Below are positions 9,912 through 19,121 of a stretch of 64,000 bases of DNA, piece by piece. Source of the DNA: Marinobacterium weihaiense (lineage in GTDB: Bacteria > Pseudomonadota > Gammaproteobacteria > Pseudomonadales > Balneatricaceae); NCBI RefSeq assembly GCF_019061305.1, contig NZ_JAHQZT010000010.1, positions 62,001 through 126,000 of the forward strand, written 5' to 3'. The notes under the pieces were generated by a model. It made no database searches. It had not been told where the DNA came from and was given only the letters and a program-made list of their open reading frames with translations. The translations under genes were made by a program, and so were the position numbers. The first letter of the stretch is position 1; each line of letters begins with the position of its first letter.

Positions 9912-10775
9912 TCATTCCAGGATATAAAACCGATCAAGCCCCCAGGCACGCATCTCGGCATAATCCTCAAGCTGTGCCACGACCGGCTGGTACATGGGAA
10001 TACGCGCCATGAGGCGCCGCCCTGCATCGGTTGTGGCCAGCTTGAGCCAAGCCTGCCGCAGCGCTTCGCGATGTTCAGCCGGCACCCTGGGGTGTGCCGA
10101 CAGCGGATGCGGACTCATGCTGCGGGTCTTGTAGATCACGCGCAGGCGTTCGCGCACTTCCGGCGGTTGCTGCTTCAAAGTGCTGTAAACCCCGCCACCG
10201 GCAGCGGTCTGTCCCAGCGCCACATTTAGATACACGGAGCTGTGTGTCTGTACGTAACGCGGGAAATACGTCAGTTTAAACAGGCTTTCAAGGTCAGCCC
10301 GCATCAGCAGCGACGCCCCCAGGGCATTGGGCGAAGGAAAGGCGATCATTTTGCCGTCAAGCTGTTCAACGCGCGCGTATGGGCTGTCCTTGTGCACCAC
10401 CAGAATACCTTTCAAATGGCGGGAACCATCCTGCACCAGCGGGATATAGCCCTGGGATTCATTGGCCTTGAGCAGGTGATAGGGGTTCATGTAGGCAAAG
10501 TCGTACTCACCGGCCAGAAACTTCTTCTCGAACACCGGTATCTTGGGACTGCCCACCAACTCAAGCCGGAAATCCAGCGCCGGCTGCAGCGCCTGAATAA
10601 TCGGGTGCCAGATATCAAACAGCTTGCGCTGTTCAAACTGAGGGACGACCCCCATGGTGTACACCGGCGCAGCAACCTCGGCGCGAATGGTTGAGGCATG
10701 GACCGCACCAGCAGGGACCACCCCGGCCCCGGCAATACACAGCCAAGCCAGAGCAGCGAACAGAATAGGTTTCAT
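9912..10775 (-). CDS. PhnD-like periplasmic substrate-binding protein
   Basis: 287 residues with an N-terminal signal peptide (cleavage near residues 22-28). The fold is that of the phosphate/phosphonate (PhnD) binding-protein family: YTMGVVPQFEQRKLFDIWHPI near residue 40, EYDFAYMNPYHLL near residue 95, and GKMIAFPSPNALGASLL near residue 150. No ABC permease or ATPase gene is adjacent. Instead the next gene is a membrane diguanylate cyclase 23 bases downstream, an arrangement in which binding proteins act as sensory partners rather than uptake components. The ligand is unknown; the family includes binders of phosphonates and other oxyanions. Confidence 0.85.
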   Translation of the reverse strand: MKPILFAALAWLCIAGAGVVPAGAVHASTIRAEVAAPVYTMGVVPQFEQRKLFDIWHPIIQALQPALDFRLELVGSPKIPVFEKKFLAGEYDFAYMNPYHLLKANESQGYIPLVQDGSRHLKGILVVHKDSPYARVEQLDGKMIAFPSPNALGASLLMRADLESLFKLTYFPRYVQTHSSVYLNVALGQTAAGGGVYSTLKQQPPEVRERLRVIYKTRSMSPHPLSAHPRVPAEHREALRQAWLKLATTDAGRRLMARIPMYQPVVAQLEDYAEMRAWGLDRFYILE

Positions 10776-10989
10776 GGACGACCGCTTCGTTTACAGTGGG
10801 TGGAGGGGCCAGACTGTTATCGCGCACATTCAAGCGGATTAACCGTGGCTGAATACATTGTTGCAAAGTCACGTCAAGATGTCTGCAAACTACACCTTAA
10901 AGCAGCCTTTTCCTTGATCTGGCAACAAACAGCAACACTATCTGCTGCATGGTGTCAAAAGTGCCGCCGTTTATTCTATACGGGTTTAC

Positions 10990-11712
10990 TTAAAGCCTAA
11001 CCGGCAACGGCCGCTCCAGCACACATTCATCTGCCTGCAAGCGGACACGCCAGGCCATAACCTCGACGCCTGCAGCAACCGCTTCTCGCAACAGCCAGCC
11101 ATAGCGCCCATCCACTTCATCAGCCGGCCTGGCAGCGATCGCACCGGTATGTTGCACACAAAAGAACAACACGGCCCGCTTGCCCGATGCCACCACCTGC
11201 ATCAATGTCTGTAAGTGCTTCTGGCCGCGCTCAGTGACCGAATCGGGAAAGGCAATCACGCCATCGTCGGCATCTTCGGGGCCCGGCCCCAGAGTAACGT
11301 TTTTCACTTCGATATAAGTATGTGGATTGGATCGTTCGCCCAGCGCCAGGTCAAAACGGCTATCACCATATGTCACTTCCCGCTCGACTCCGGTGTCCGG
11401 CGCCAGCTCGACAATGTGTCCTGCCCGCACAGCTTCCTCCACAAGGGCATTGGTACGACCGGTATTCACCCCGGTCCAATGGCCATGCGCCACCTGCAGG
11501 ACTTCCAGCGTATAGCGATACTTGCGCTTGGGGTTGCCGCTGTCAGATATCAGCGCGGCCTGCTCAACCTCCGGCAGTACGCAGTTGCGCATGGAGCCGG
11601 TATTGGGGCAGTGCACGGTAATTTCACTGCCATCGGCACAGCGCACATCCGCCAGAAAGCGCTTGTAACGGCGCAACAGAGTAACGGCTTCAAGAGGGGG
11701 ATCAAACTGCAT
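10990..11712 (-). CDS. sfsA: SfsA, sugar fermentation stimulation protein / nuclease-fold DNA-binding protein
   Basis: 240 residues from the chosen start. An ATG 31 codons further upstream exists, but the family starts at MQFDPPL and GGAG lies six bases before this ATG. SfsA hallmarks are LLRRYKRFLADV, HCPNTGSM, WTGVNTGRTN and the nuclease-like IEVKNVTL (Asp/Glu-Lys motif near residue 136), with FPDSVTERGQKHL after it. SfsA is linked to maltose metabolism and DNA binding in E. coli, and its exact role is unsettled. It is divergent from the DsrE gene; the 141-base gap carries a palindromic element. Confidence 0.93.
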   Translation of the reverse strand: MQFDPPLEAVTLLRRYKRFLADVRCADGSEITVHCPNTGSMRNCVLPEVEQAALISDSGNPKRKYRYTLEVLQVAHGHWTGVNTGRTNALVEEAVRAGHIVELAPDTGVEREVTYGDSRFDLALGERSNPHTYIEVKNVTLGPGPEDADDGVIAFPDSVTERGQKHLQTLMQVVASGKRAVLFFCVQHTGAIAARPADEVDGRYGWLLREAVAAGVEVMAWRVRLQADECVLERPLPVRL

Positions 11713-11810
11713 GACAACTCCAGACGTCGGTGACAGTCGGGATTGTCCACGCCTCACGCAAAAGTGCAAACCGACACCCAAGTCGGCTTCCATGATGAAA
11801 AACATTAGTA

Positions 11811-11827
11811 TATTCTAATTAAGAATA
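11811..11827. promoter_or_regulatory. AT-rich palindrome upstream of the DsrE/rhodanese pair
   Basis: TATTCT-AATTA-AGAATA is a perfect 6-bp inverted repeat with a 5-base spacer; a third half-like ATATTCC follows at about 11831. It sits 26 bases before the DsrE start, in promoter position. AT-rich inverted repeats are used by ArsR-type sulfur sensors such as BigR/SqrR in front of sulfur genes; assignment to that class is inference only. Confidence 0.45.
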
Positions 11828-11853
11828 AGCATATTCCAAAGGAGCAACCCATC

Positions 11854-12282
11854 ATGAAGAAAACTCTACTCGTGTCTCTTTCGCTCTGCTCGGCCCTGCT
11901 GGCCGGGGGTACCCAGGCCGGTGAAATCGACAAGGCTCTGGTGGTCGTGAACAGTGGCTCCCTGCAAACGCAAGGCATGGCCATGGTGCTGGCCAACGCC
12001 ATGCAAGCCAAAGGCACTGCCGTTGAAGTGCTGTTGTGCGATAAAGGTGGCGACTTGGCGTTGAAAAGCACGCAAAACCCAACCTTGAAGCCCCGCGATG
12101 TCACCCCGGAACAGCTGATGGGCAAACTTCAGCAGGGTGGTGCCAAAGTGAACGTCTGCGCGCTCTACCTGCCGAACAGCGAACATCGCCAGCAAGATCT
12201 GCGTGAAGGTGTTGGTGTCGCGACCCCGCCAGCAATCGCCGAGCAGATGATCGATGACGATACCCAGGTATTCAGCTTCTAA
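11854..12282 (+). CDS. Periplasmic DsrE-family sulfur relay-like protein
   Basis: 142 residues with a signal peptide (about 22 residues, ending near TQAG). The mature part is a DsrE/DsrF-like fold: DKALVVVNSGSL, a GMAMVLANAM helix, VEVLLCDKGGDLAL, then VNVCALYLPN with a conserved-position cysteine near residue 109. DsrE proteins carry sulfur as persulfide, and exported versions are known but poorly described. Start chosen by AAAGGAG eight bases upstream. The rhodanese gene follows after 15 bases with its own GGAGG site, so the two are one operon and probably act together on reactive sulfur in the periplasm. Confidence 0.82.
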   Translation: MKKTLLVSLSLCSALLAGGTQAGEIDKALVVVNSGSLQTQGMAMVLANAMQAKGTAVEVLLCDKGGDLALKSTQNPTLKPRDVTPEQLMGKLQQGGAKVNVCALYLPNSEHRQQDLREGVGVATPPAIAEQMIDDDTQVFSF

Positions 12283-12297
12283 AACCGGAGGTACCCG

Positions 12298-12858
12298 ATG
12301 AAAAAGCTTTTAACCGGACTGGTACTGTCGTCTGCCCTGTTGGCCACCCCAGCCATGGCGCAGCAAACCGCAAAAGAGGTCGGCATCACGCCGCAAGCCA
12401 CTTATAACCTGGTGCAGCAAGACGAGAATGTGCTGTTCATTGACGTGCGCGATCCGGTCGAAATCATGTTTATCGGCTTCACCGATAGCGTGGATCTGAA
12501 TATCCCCTACCTGATGGTGGACCGCAGCCAGTGGGACAGCGACAAGAATCGTTTCCGCCTGTACCGCAACCCGGACTTTATTCAACAGGTTGAACAGGCG
12601 CTGGAGGCGCGTGGCCTGGATAAGGATGCCACCATCATCACCATGTGTCGCTCCGGCAGTGAACGCGGTCTGCCCAGCGCCCAGTACCTGATCGATAACG
12701 GCTTCAAGAATGCCCGTTACGTGGTCAATGGCTTCCAGGGCAGCACCGTCAAGGAAGGCGACAAACAGGGCTTTCGCATCCGCAACGGCTGGCAGAACTC
12801 TGATCTGCCCTGGCAGAGCAAACCCAACGCCGACAAGATTTACCGGCTCGACCGTTAG
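12298..12858 (+). CDS. Periplasmic rhodanese-domain sulfurtransferase
   Basis: 186 residues with a clear signal peptide (cleavage after PAMA, about residue 20). A single rhodanese domain follows: the VLFIDVRDPVEI motif, and the active-site loop MCRSGSERG with catalytic Cys near residue 122. A CRSGSR-type loop is typical of thiosulfate- or persulfide-using rhodaneses. The C-terminal extension (GFRIRNGWQNSDLPW) is also seen in family members with an exported location. It is co-transcribed with the DsrE-like gene and ends in a strong hairpin. Substrate (thiosulfate, polysulfide) not determinable. Confidence 0.88.
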   Translation: MKKLLTGLVLSSALLATPAMAQQTAKEVGITPQATYNLVQQDENVLFIDVRDPVEIMFIGFTDSVDLNIPYLMVDRSQWDSDKNRFRLYRNPDFIQQVEQALEARGLDKDATIITMCRSGSERGLPSAQYLIDNGFKNARYVVNGFQGSTVKEGDKQGFRIRNGWQNSDLPWQSKPNADKIYRLDR

Positions 12859-12870
12859 TCGCACCCATCA

Positions 12871-12899
12871 GGGCCGCACAACTGCGGCCCCTCCCCCTT
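12871..12899 (+). terminator. Terminator after the DsrE/rhodanese operon
   Basis: GGGCCGCA / TGCGGCCC is a perfect 8-bp stem with a CAAC loop, followed by a pyrimidine run ending in TTTC. It begins 12 bases after the rhodanese stop and separates that operon from the BCCT gene. Confidence 0.8.
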
Positions 12900-12974
12900 T
12901 CATCCCGGCTCAGGTTTTGTATGATGGTTGCCAACCGGCAACAGCCAACACAAAGCACGGACAGGGAGGGCGCA

Positions 12975-14612
12975 ATGCTGCAGCAAGCAGAATCGGGGTT
13001 TTTCAAAGGCATGAATACCGGGATGAGCTGCATCGCCATTCTGATGTTGGCAGTGGCCCTGGTCACCGGCTCCTTCTACACCGACGAAACTTCGGCAGCC
13101 CTGGACCACACCCGCGAGTGGCTGACTCCGTTTCTGGAATGGTATTACGTCCTGCTAGTGGGCTTTCTGCTGTTCCTGATGATCTGGCTGGGCATGGGGC
13201 GCTACAAGAACGTGCGCTTGGGGGCCGATGACGAAGTGCCCGAATTCACTTTTTTTTCCTGGGTCAGCATGCTGTTTGCCGCCGGCACAGGGGTAGGCAT
13301 CATTTTCTGGTCGGTTGCCCAGCCTATCCTGCAGTTTCAAGACAACCCTTTTGTCGAGTTCGGCAGTGCCGATGCCGACGCGGCCATCATCGCCATGCGC
13401 CTTTCATTCTTCCACTGGGGCATTAACGGCTGGGCCATTTTCTCCTTTGTTGGCCTGGTACTGGCCTATTTCAGCTTCCGCCAGCAACAACCCCTGACTA
13501 TCCGCTTTGCCCTGCGTCCGCTGCTGGGTGACCGTGTGTATGGCCCCCTGGGCCACCTGGTCGATCTGCTGGCCGTGTTCGGCACGGTGTTCGGCATTGC
13601 AACCACCCTGGGGCTGGGGGTCCAGCAGATGAGCGCCGGGCTCGAACGCGTGTTCGGCATTGCCGCGTCCGCCCAACTGCAATTGATCGTCATTGGCACC
13701 ATCATGCTGATCGCTACCCTATCCGTCATTTCAGGCGTTTCACGGGGTGTGCGCCTGCTGTCGGAAGTCAACTTCTGGCTCAGTATTGCGGCGGTCCTGT
13801 TCATGCTATTGCTGGGCCCCACTCAATATCTGGTCGCTATCACCGTTGAAGCCACTGGCGACTATATCCAGAACCTGCTACGCATGAGTTTCCATACCAA
13901 TGCGACCCATCGCGGCGAGTGGCAGGCCACCTGGACCGTATTCTTCTGGGGCTGGTGGCTGGCCTGGAGTCCCTTTGTCGGCATGTTCATCGCACGCATC
14001 TCCCGTGGCCGCACCTTTCGTGAATTCGTGATGGGGGTCCTGCTGGTACCCACACTGATTACCATCGTCTGGATTGGCCTGTTCGGCGGCACAGCGCTAT
14101 ATCAGGAGCTGTTCCAGAACGGCGGTGTAATCGAGGCGGTTTACCGTGATATCTCGTCGGCTTTGTTCGTGACCATCGAAGGTATGTCATTGGGACAGAT
14201 GACCCCGGTCGTCTCGACGCTGCTGATTGTGCTGATCGGTACCTACCTGATCACCTCCGCCAACGCAGGCACTCTGGTGATTACTACGATCCTGTCCGGT
14301 GGCGACACCGAGACACCGCCAACGCATCGCATTCTCTGGGGCATTCTGCTGGCCCTCCTGACCGCCGTATTGCTGCTGGCCGGGGGGCTGGAAACCCTTC
14401 AGGCGGCTGTCATCACCGCTGCACTCCCGTTCTCCATCGTGGTATTGGGCATGATTGCAGGACTGATGAAAGCGCTACGTTCCGAACGCTATGCCGCACG
14501 CCCCGGTGATATCAAACTGTCACCGGCTGAACCCTGGGCAGTGGCCGAAGATGTGCTTGACGGCGACGGCGACACGAACACCCCGCGTGCGCAGGACTCT
14601 GCCCGTCTCTGA
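12975..14612 (+). CDS. BCCT family transporter
   Basis: 545 residues from the chosen ATG, which is preceded by GGGAGGG; the frame opens 18 codons earlier without a ribosome site. Twelve hydrophobic segments are visible. The BCCT signature is present: FFSWVSMLFAAGTGVGIIFW, FFHWGINGWAIFSFVGL, and GWWLAWSPFVGMFIARISRG near residue 337, where the family has its Trp-rich binding motif. The C-terminal tail is short (about 50 residues), unlike the long tail of the transporter at the left edge. BCCT proteins import betaine, choline, carnitine or ectoine with Na+ or H+. The substrate is open. It stands alone between a terminator and trmK. Confidence 0.9.
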   Translation: MLQQAESGFFKGMNTGMSCIAILMLAVALVTGSFYTDETSAALDHTREWLTPFLEWYYVLLVGFLLFLMIWLGMGRYKNVRLGADDEVPEFTFFSWVSMLFAAGTGVGIIFWSVAQPILQFQDNPFVEFGSADADAAIIAMRLSFFHWGINGWAIFSFVGLVLAYFSFRQQQPLTIRFALRPLLGDRVYGPLGHLVDLLAVFGTVFGIATTLGLGVQQMSAGLERVFGIAASAQLQLIVIGTIMLIATLSVISGVSRGVRLLSEVNFWLSIAAVLFMLLLGPTQYLVAITVEATGDYIQNLLRMSFHTNATHRGEWQATWTVFFWGWWLAWSPFVGMFIARISRGRTFREFVMGVLLVPTLITIVWIGLFGGTALYQELFQNGGVIEAVYRDISSALFVTIEGMSLGQMTPVVSTLLIVLIGTYLITSANAGTLVITTILSGGDTETPPTHRILWGILLALLTAVLLLAGGLETLQAAVITAALPFSIVVLGMIAGLMKALRSERYAARPGDIKLSPAEPWAVAEDVLDGDGDTNTPRAQDSARL

Positions 14613-14682
14613 GTCCTGCAACTACGACACAGGGTGCAGCCGCAGCCCCTGGCCCGTACAATGACGCGCTTTTGCGATACAC

Positions 14683-15411
14683 ATGGGTGACAACGTGAAG
14701 CTGGGGATACGACTTCAACAGATCCGGGCCATGGCTGGTGGCGGTTATGACCATGTCTGGGATGGCTGTTGCGACCACGGCTACCTGGGCATATCACTGC
14801 TGACACAGCCTGGCATGGGCCAGGTGCATTTTGTCGATGTAGTACCCGAGCTGATAAACGACCTCGATGCCCGTCTGGCACAGCACCCCTGCTCGCATTG
14901 GCACACCCACTGCATGGATGTGGCGGAACTGCCGCTGGCGGCAAATCCGGGCCGTCACCTGGTGATTCTGGCCGGTATCGGCGGCGATCTGGTGATCGAT
15001 ATTGTTAATCGCCTGCACCAAAGGCATCCGACAGCCGAGATCGATTACCTGCTCTGCCCCGTGTATCACACGTTTGCCGTGCGCGAGCGCCTGATACAGC
15101 TGGACTTTCATCTGCATGCCGAAGCGCTGGTGCAGGAGCGACGTCACTGCTATGAAATTCTCAAGGTCAGCCCTCTTTCACACCGTAGCCGTCACCTGCC
15201 CAAGGTCAGCCCTGCGGGCGACAGCATCTGGCAGACCGAAACGCCGGAGCAGGCTCGAATCGCGCAGCACTACCTGCAGCGCACACTGAATCACTATCGG
15301 CGCGTGCAGCAGGGTAATCTGAAAGACGTGAAAGAGGCCGTTGCTGCCTATGAAGCGATAGAACCCAACCCTGCAATGGCAGCAAACGTGGACTCATTTA
15401 AAAACTTATAG
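14683..15411 (+). CDS. trmK: TrmK-family tRNA (adenine22-N1)-methyltransferase
   Basis: 242 residues, a class I SAM-dependent methyltransferase of the TrmK/COG2384 family. Visible are [11 protein letters not shown], the SAM-binding [16 protein letters not shown] near residues 24-40, VDVVPELI, and the family motif [13 protein letters not shown] near residues 95-107, followed by [14 protein letters not shown]. The family methylates A22 of tRNAs in bacteria; gammaproteobacterial members are assigned by homology. Upstream ribosome site is weak, and a GTG at 14695 is an alternative start. No obvious functional tie to its neighbours. Confidence 0.85.
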   Translation: MGDNVKLGIRLQQIRAMAGGGYDHVWDGCCDHGYLGISLLTQPGMGQVHFVDVVPELINDLDARLAQHPCSHWHTHCMDVAELPLAANPGRHLVILAGIGGDLVIDIVNRLHQRHPTAEIDYLLCPVYHTFAVRERLIQLDFHLHAEALVQERRHCYEILKVSPLSHRSRHLPKVSPAGDSIWQTETPEQARIAQHYLQRTLNHYRRVQQGNLKDVKEAVAAYEAIEPNPAMAANVDSFKNL

Positions 15412-15482
15412 GCCGACAGTGTTCAATCCTGACACTTAGGTGGCTATGCTTGGTTGTATGGATATCACACGCAGGAGAAGGC

Positions 15483-17747
15483 ATGTTGGAGCGCTTCAGT
15501 ATCAAGGCACGGGTTGTGGGTGGGTTTTGTATTCTGCTGGCGCTGGTAGCCGCAGTGATACTGCCGGGGGTCAATGCGGATCTTCGTGGACTGATCGCAT
15601 CCGCTGAAGAGCGTGAACTCAGAGTTCATTTTCAGGAATTGCAGGGAAGAATTGATGCGGAACGCCGCTTGGCTACCGCCATGGCGGTGCTGGTTGCCTC
15701 GCAGCCGCATGTTCAAAAGCTGCTGGCAGAGGGGGCACGTGAGCAGGTCGCACACGAATTTGCTCAGGCATTCGCCCGCTTGGGCAATGACTTCGGCCTC
15801 CGCCAGTTCCAGTTTCATACCCCGCCCGCCACCTCCTGGTTGCGCATCCACCGCCCCGAAAAGTTCGGTGATGACCTCTCCGGCTTTCGTCAAACCGTGC
15901 TGGAGACCAATCAACGCCACCAGGCCCTGGCAGGTATCGAGCGCGGTGTAGCCGGTCTGGGCATTCGCGGCGTAGTGCCGATTAGCGTTGAAGGCCGCCA
16001 CTGGGGATCGGTTGAGTTCGGCTTTTCTCTTGGGTCAAGCTTCCTTGAACAGTTCAAGGCGGATACCGGCCTGGATGTTGCACTGATGCTGGAGTCCAAC
16101 GGCGGTTTCGAGACCCTTGCATCAACCCTCGACAGCCGTGTGCCGGTCACGCCTGAACTGCTCGACAATGCGTTCGATGGCCCCCCACAGATCGCTCTGG
16201 CAGAAGTGTCAGATCATCCGGCGGCACTGTATATGGGCGCACTCAAGGATTATTCGGGCAAATCGATCGGTGTATTGACGCTGACCATGGATCGCAGTGA
16301 CTACATTGCAAGCTACGAGCAGGCACTCTGGCAACTGATGTTGATTATTCTGGGCTTTCTGTTGCTGGGCGGGCTGGTTGCGGTGCTGATCAGCCAAAGT
16401 GTGGTCAGGCCGCTGAAGCGGGTACAGCAAGCCATGAAAGATATCTCCACGGGCGAGGGTAATCTGACCCAGCGTCTGCCCGTACACGGCAACAATGAGC
16501 TGACCGAGATTGCACACGAGTTCAACCACTTCATCGCTCAAATCGAACAGCTGATCAAGGAACTGATGCGTTCGGTCGCATCGGTATCTTCGTCCGGCTC
16601 TCATCTGTTTAATATCAGCGAACATACACTTGAGTTAACCAACCGTCAGCGTCAGGAAACCACCGAAATCGCGACAGCGATGAACGAAATGGCGGCCACT
16701 GCTGAAGAGGTGGCACGCAGTGCCGCCGGTACGGCAGATGTAACACGGCAGGCTGATCAGGAAGCGATGCTGGGGCGCGAAGTGGTTGAAGAAGCGATCA
16801 GCGCCATTCATGCTCTGGCAGAAGACATAACTTCCATGATGTCTGTGGTACGTGACGTGGAAAGCCGCAGTGAAAGAATCAACACCATCCTGGATGTGAT
16901 TCGTGACATTGCGGACCAGACCAATCTGCTGGCCTTGAACGCGGCCATCGAAGCGGCACGTGCCGGTGAGCAGGGGCGTGGTTTTGCTGTCGTGGCCGAT
17001 GAGGTGCGTGCACTGGCCCACCGTACCCAGAACTCCACGGCTGAAGTCAATGAAATGATTTCTGCCCTCAAGGAAGGCACCGGACGAACGGTGCAAGTGA
17101 TCGAGCAGAGCCATCAGCAGTCGGAAAAAACCGTTGCCACGGCCGGTCAGGCCGGCGAAGCCTTGAGCGCCATCACTCGAGCCATGGATGAAATCCGTGA
17201 TATGACGGCACAAATAGCGTCTGCTGCGGAAGAACAGACCCAGGTCAGTGAAACCATCAATGCATCGGTTTCACGTGTCAGTACGGGCTCTGAAGAAACG
17301 TCTACCGGTGCTGCCGACATACTGAACTCGACCGCGACCATCGGAGCCGAGCTGTCCCAGTTGATGCGGACGATCAGGCGCTTCAAGGTCGAACAGGATG
17401 ATGTTACCGAGCTTGAAGTGGCCCGTGCGGCCCACCAGGCCTGGAAGTTGCGCCTGCGCGCATTTCTGGATGGTACAGCCGAGATCCCTCATGAACAGGC
17501 GGTATCATCACACGATTGTGATTTTGGCCGCTGGTTTTACGGTGCCGGTCAGCAACGCTTTGGTCGCTCCGGCACCATGGCCGCGATTGAGCAGCCTCAT
17601 GATCACATGCACCGACTGATTGGTGAGATCATTGACGCGAAATCACGGCAGCAAGTAGCGGTGGCTGAAAGTAAATACCGAGAGGTTTGCCAGCTATCGG
17701 ATCAGGTTGTGGCGCACATTGATGCCTTGATCAGCCAGGCCCGTTGA
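15483..17747 (+). CDS. Methyl-accepting chemotaxis protein with CACHE sensor and C-terminal CZB domain
   Basis: 754 residues from the ATG preceded by AGGAGAAGG; the frame opens 11 codons earlier. A membrane segment (~10-30), a periplasmic sensor of ~250 residues of double-CACHE type, a second membrane segment (~285-307), HAMP, and the signalling hairpin with the highly conserved tip [20 protein letters not shown] near residue 475. After the methyl-accepting region comes a CZB domain ([13 protein letters not shown] near residue 675, further His residues downstream), which binds zinc and senses hypochlorous acid or zinc in characterised homologues. The rare combination of periplasmic CACHE and cytoplasmic CZB suggests two inputs. 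Confidence 0.92.
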   Translation: MLERFSIKARVVGGFCILLALVAAVILPGVNADLRGLIASAEERELRVHFQELQGRIDAERRLATAMAVLVASQPHVQKLLAEGAREQVAHEFAQAFARLGNDFGLRQFQFHTPPATSWLRIHRPEKFGDDLSGFRQTVLETNQRHQALAGIERGVAGLGIRGVVPISVEGRHWGSVEFGFSLGSSFLEQFKADTGLDVALMLESNGGFETLASTLDSRVPVTPELLDNAFDGPPQIALAEVSDHPAALYMGALKDYSGKSIGVLTLTMDRSDYIASYEQALWQLMLIILGFLLLGGLVAVLISQSVVRPLKRVQQAMKDISTGEGNLTQRLPVHGNNELTEIAHEFNHFIAQIEQLIKELMRSVASVSSSGSHLFNISEHTLELTNRQRQETTEIATAMNEMAATAEEVARSAAGTADVTRQADQEAMLGREVVEEAISAIHALAEDITSMMSVVRDVESRSERINTILDVIRDIADQTNLLALNAAIEAARAGEQGRGFAVVADEVRALAHRTQNSTAEVNEMISALKEGTGRTVQVIEQSHQQSEKTVATAGQAGEALSAITRAMDEIRDMTAQIASAAEEQTQVSETINASVSRVSTGSEETSTGAADILNSTATIGAELSQLMRTIRRFKVEQDDVTELEVARAAHQAWKLRLRAFLDGTAEIPHEQAVSSHDCDFGRWFYGAGQQRFGRSGTMAAIEQPHDHMHRLIGEIIDAKSRQQVAVAESKYREVCQLSDQVVAHIDALISQAR

Positions 17748-17792
17748 ACCAAGTATCGCCGGCGCCTACCTGACCCCTGAGCGCCGCGTAAA

Positions 17793-19121
17793 CTATCTTG
17801 CAAGCCACCCCTGCTGACGCATCCACTGTTCCAGCAGGGTTCCCTTCTCTTTACCCAGCGTGCGCGCCAGCACCTCGGCGGGTGCCGTCTCGGGCTCGGC
17901 TCGCACCGCCTCAAGCAAGGGCGCCAGCGGTAGTCCATTGAGATGCCAGATACCCAGCGGCTGATCGGGGGTCACCACCACCCTGGCCTCGGTAATCAGG
18001 CCATCCTCGACCACCGGGCGCAGCGCGGTGCTTACCTGATCCGGCGTCACCTCCTCATGCATGGGGCGGGCATCCGGCCACTGGCGGCGCGCCTGCCAGA
18101 AGGGGCGTTCCGGCCATTGAGTGTCCTGAGCGTAAAAATCGCGCCCGATGCGGGCAAAGCGGTAAAACAGGCCTTCGATGCGGGCCTCGTGAAACGCCTT
18201 GGCCAAAGCCGCGCGCTCCGGGTGCTGAATCAGGGTATGCACCACGGCCGGAGCCTGCAGCGCGGACGACAGCGCCTGAAAAATGCCGTTGCCTGACAGC
18301 GGATCCACTGCCATGGCGGCATCACCAACGCGAATCCAGTTGTCTCCGACCACATCCGCACACAGCACCGGAGTACTGGTGCGGGCGTAGACCTCGCCCG
18401 TGGGCTCGGCGTCCGCCATGAACGGCCGGGCCTGCTCCAACTGCTCCAGACGGGCGCGACACCAGTCGCTCAGCTCGCGCTTGGGCGGCAGGTCGGTACT
18501 GGCCACATCCACCGTCAGCTGCAGATAGCGGCGCCCATCGGCACGCATGGCCAGCCAGGCCCAGCCATCGGCGAAGCTCTGCACCGCCGTGCGTGGCTCG
18601 GCAGCCGGCCCCTGCCAATACTGCAACAGGGACACCGTTTGTGTGCCGCGCACTCGGTGCGTACCCGCCGCCGGTGCCGCACGGCCACGGGCTTCCACCA
18701 GAAAGTTGGCCCGGCACGACTGCGGCTCGCCATCAGTCAGGCGCACCTCGACCCGGTGACCCTCGGCATCACTTTGACAGCGCTGGATACGCCCCTGCAT
18801 CACGGTGACGCCCTGCGCCGCAAGGTCCTGCAGCAGCGCCCGATCAAACGCCTGACGCGGCAGCAGCCGCTCGGTATTGGCGCTGTTGGTCTCGCCGTTC
18901 CAGGTCACCTGACGCGGCGACGGTGGTGCCAGTGTTGCCAGCGCCTGTTGGAACCCGGCCCCTTGCATCCCCTGAATCACTCGGTCGGAAATCCCTTCCA
19001 GTGCATCAAAGGGGCGCGGCTCGCCAATCACTGTCACGGAGTAGCCCAGTCGGCGCAGACCGATAGCGACAGCCCCGCCGGCCGGGCCGCCGCCCAGTAC
19101 CAGAATATCCGCTTCATGCAT
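17793..19121 (-). CDS. qhpG: QhpG, flavin-dependent Trp hydroxylase of CTQ biogenesis
   Basis: 442 residues. The N-terminal FAD-binding motif GGGPAGGAV (residues 9-17) and a second flavin motif RVGDAAMAVDPLSGNG near residue 290 place it in the p-hydroxybenzoate hydroxylase/halogenase-like flavoprotein group. Its position as the last gene of a qhp locus identifies it as QhpG, which in Paracoccus dihydroxylates the precursor Trp of QhpC on the way to cysteine tryptophylquinone. Start set at MHEADILVLGG because GAGGAC is seven bases upstream; the frame is open 26 codons further. The start region overlaps the qhpE stop by 8 bases, so the two are coupled. Confidence 0.9.
   Translation of the reverse strand: MHEADILVLGGGPAGGAVAIGLRRLGYSVTVIGEPRPFDALEGISDRVIQGMQGAGFQQALATLAPPSPRQVTWNGETNSANTERLLPRQAFDRALLQDLAAQGVTVMQGRIQRCQSDAEGHRVEVRLTDGEPQSCRANFLVEARGRAAPAAGTHRVRGTQTVSLLQYWQGPAAEPRTAVQSFADGWAWLAMRADGRRYLQLTVDVASTDLPPKRELSDWCRARLEQLEQARPFMADAEPTGEVYARTSTPVLCADVVGDNWIRVGDAAMAVDPLSGNGIFQALSSALQAPAVVHTLIQHPERAALAKAFHEARIEGLFYRFARIGRDFYAQDTQWPERPFWQARRQWPDARPMHEEVTPDQVSTALRPVVEDGLITEARVVVTPDQPLGIWHLNGLPLAPLLEAVRAEPETAPAEVLARTLGKEKGTLLEQWMRQQGWLAR

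Noticed and set aside
14595-14620. AGGACTC/GAGTCCT inverted repeat at the end of the BCCT gene
   Set aside because: The stem overlaps the stop codon and has no T run after it, so it was not called a terminator.
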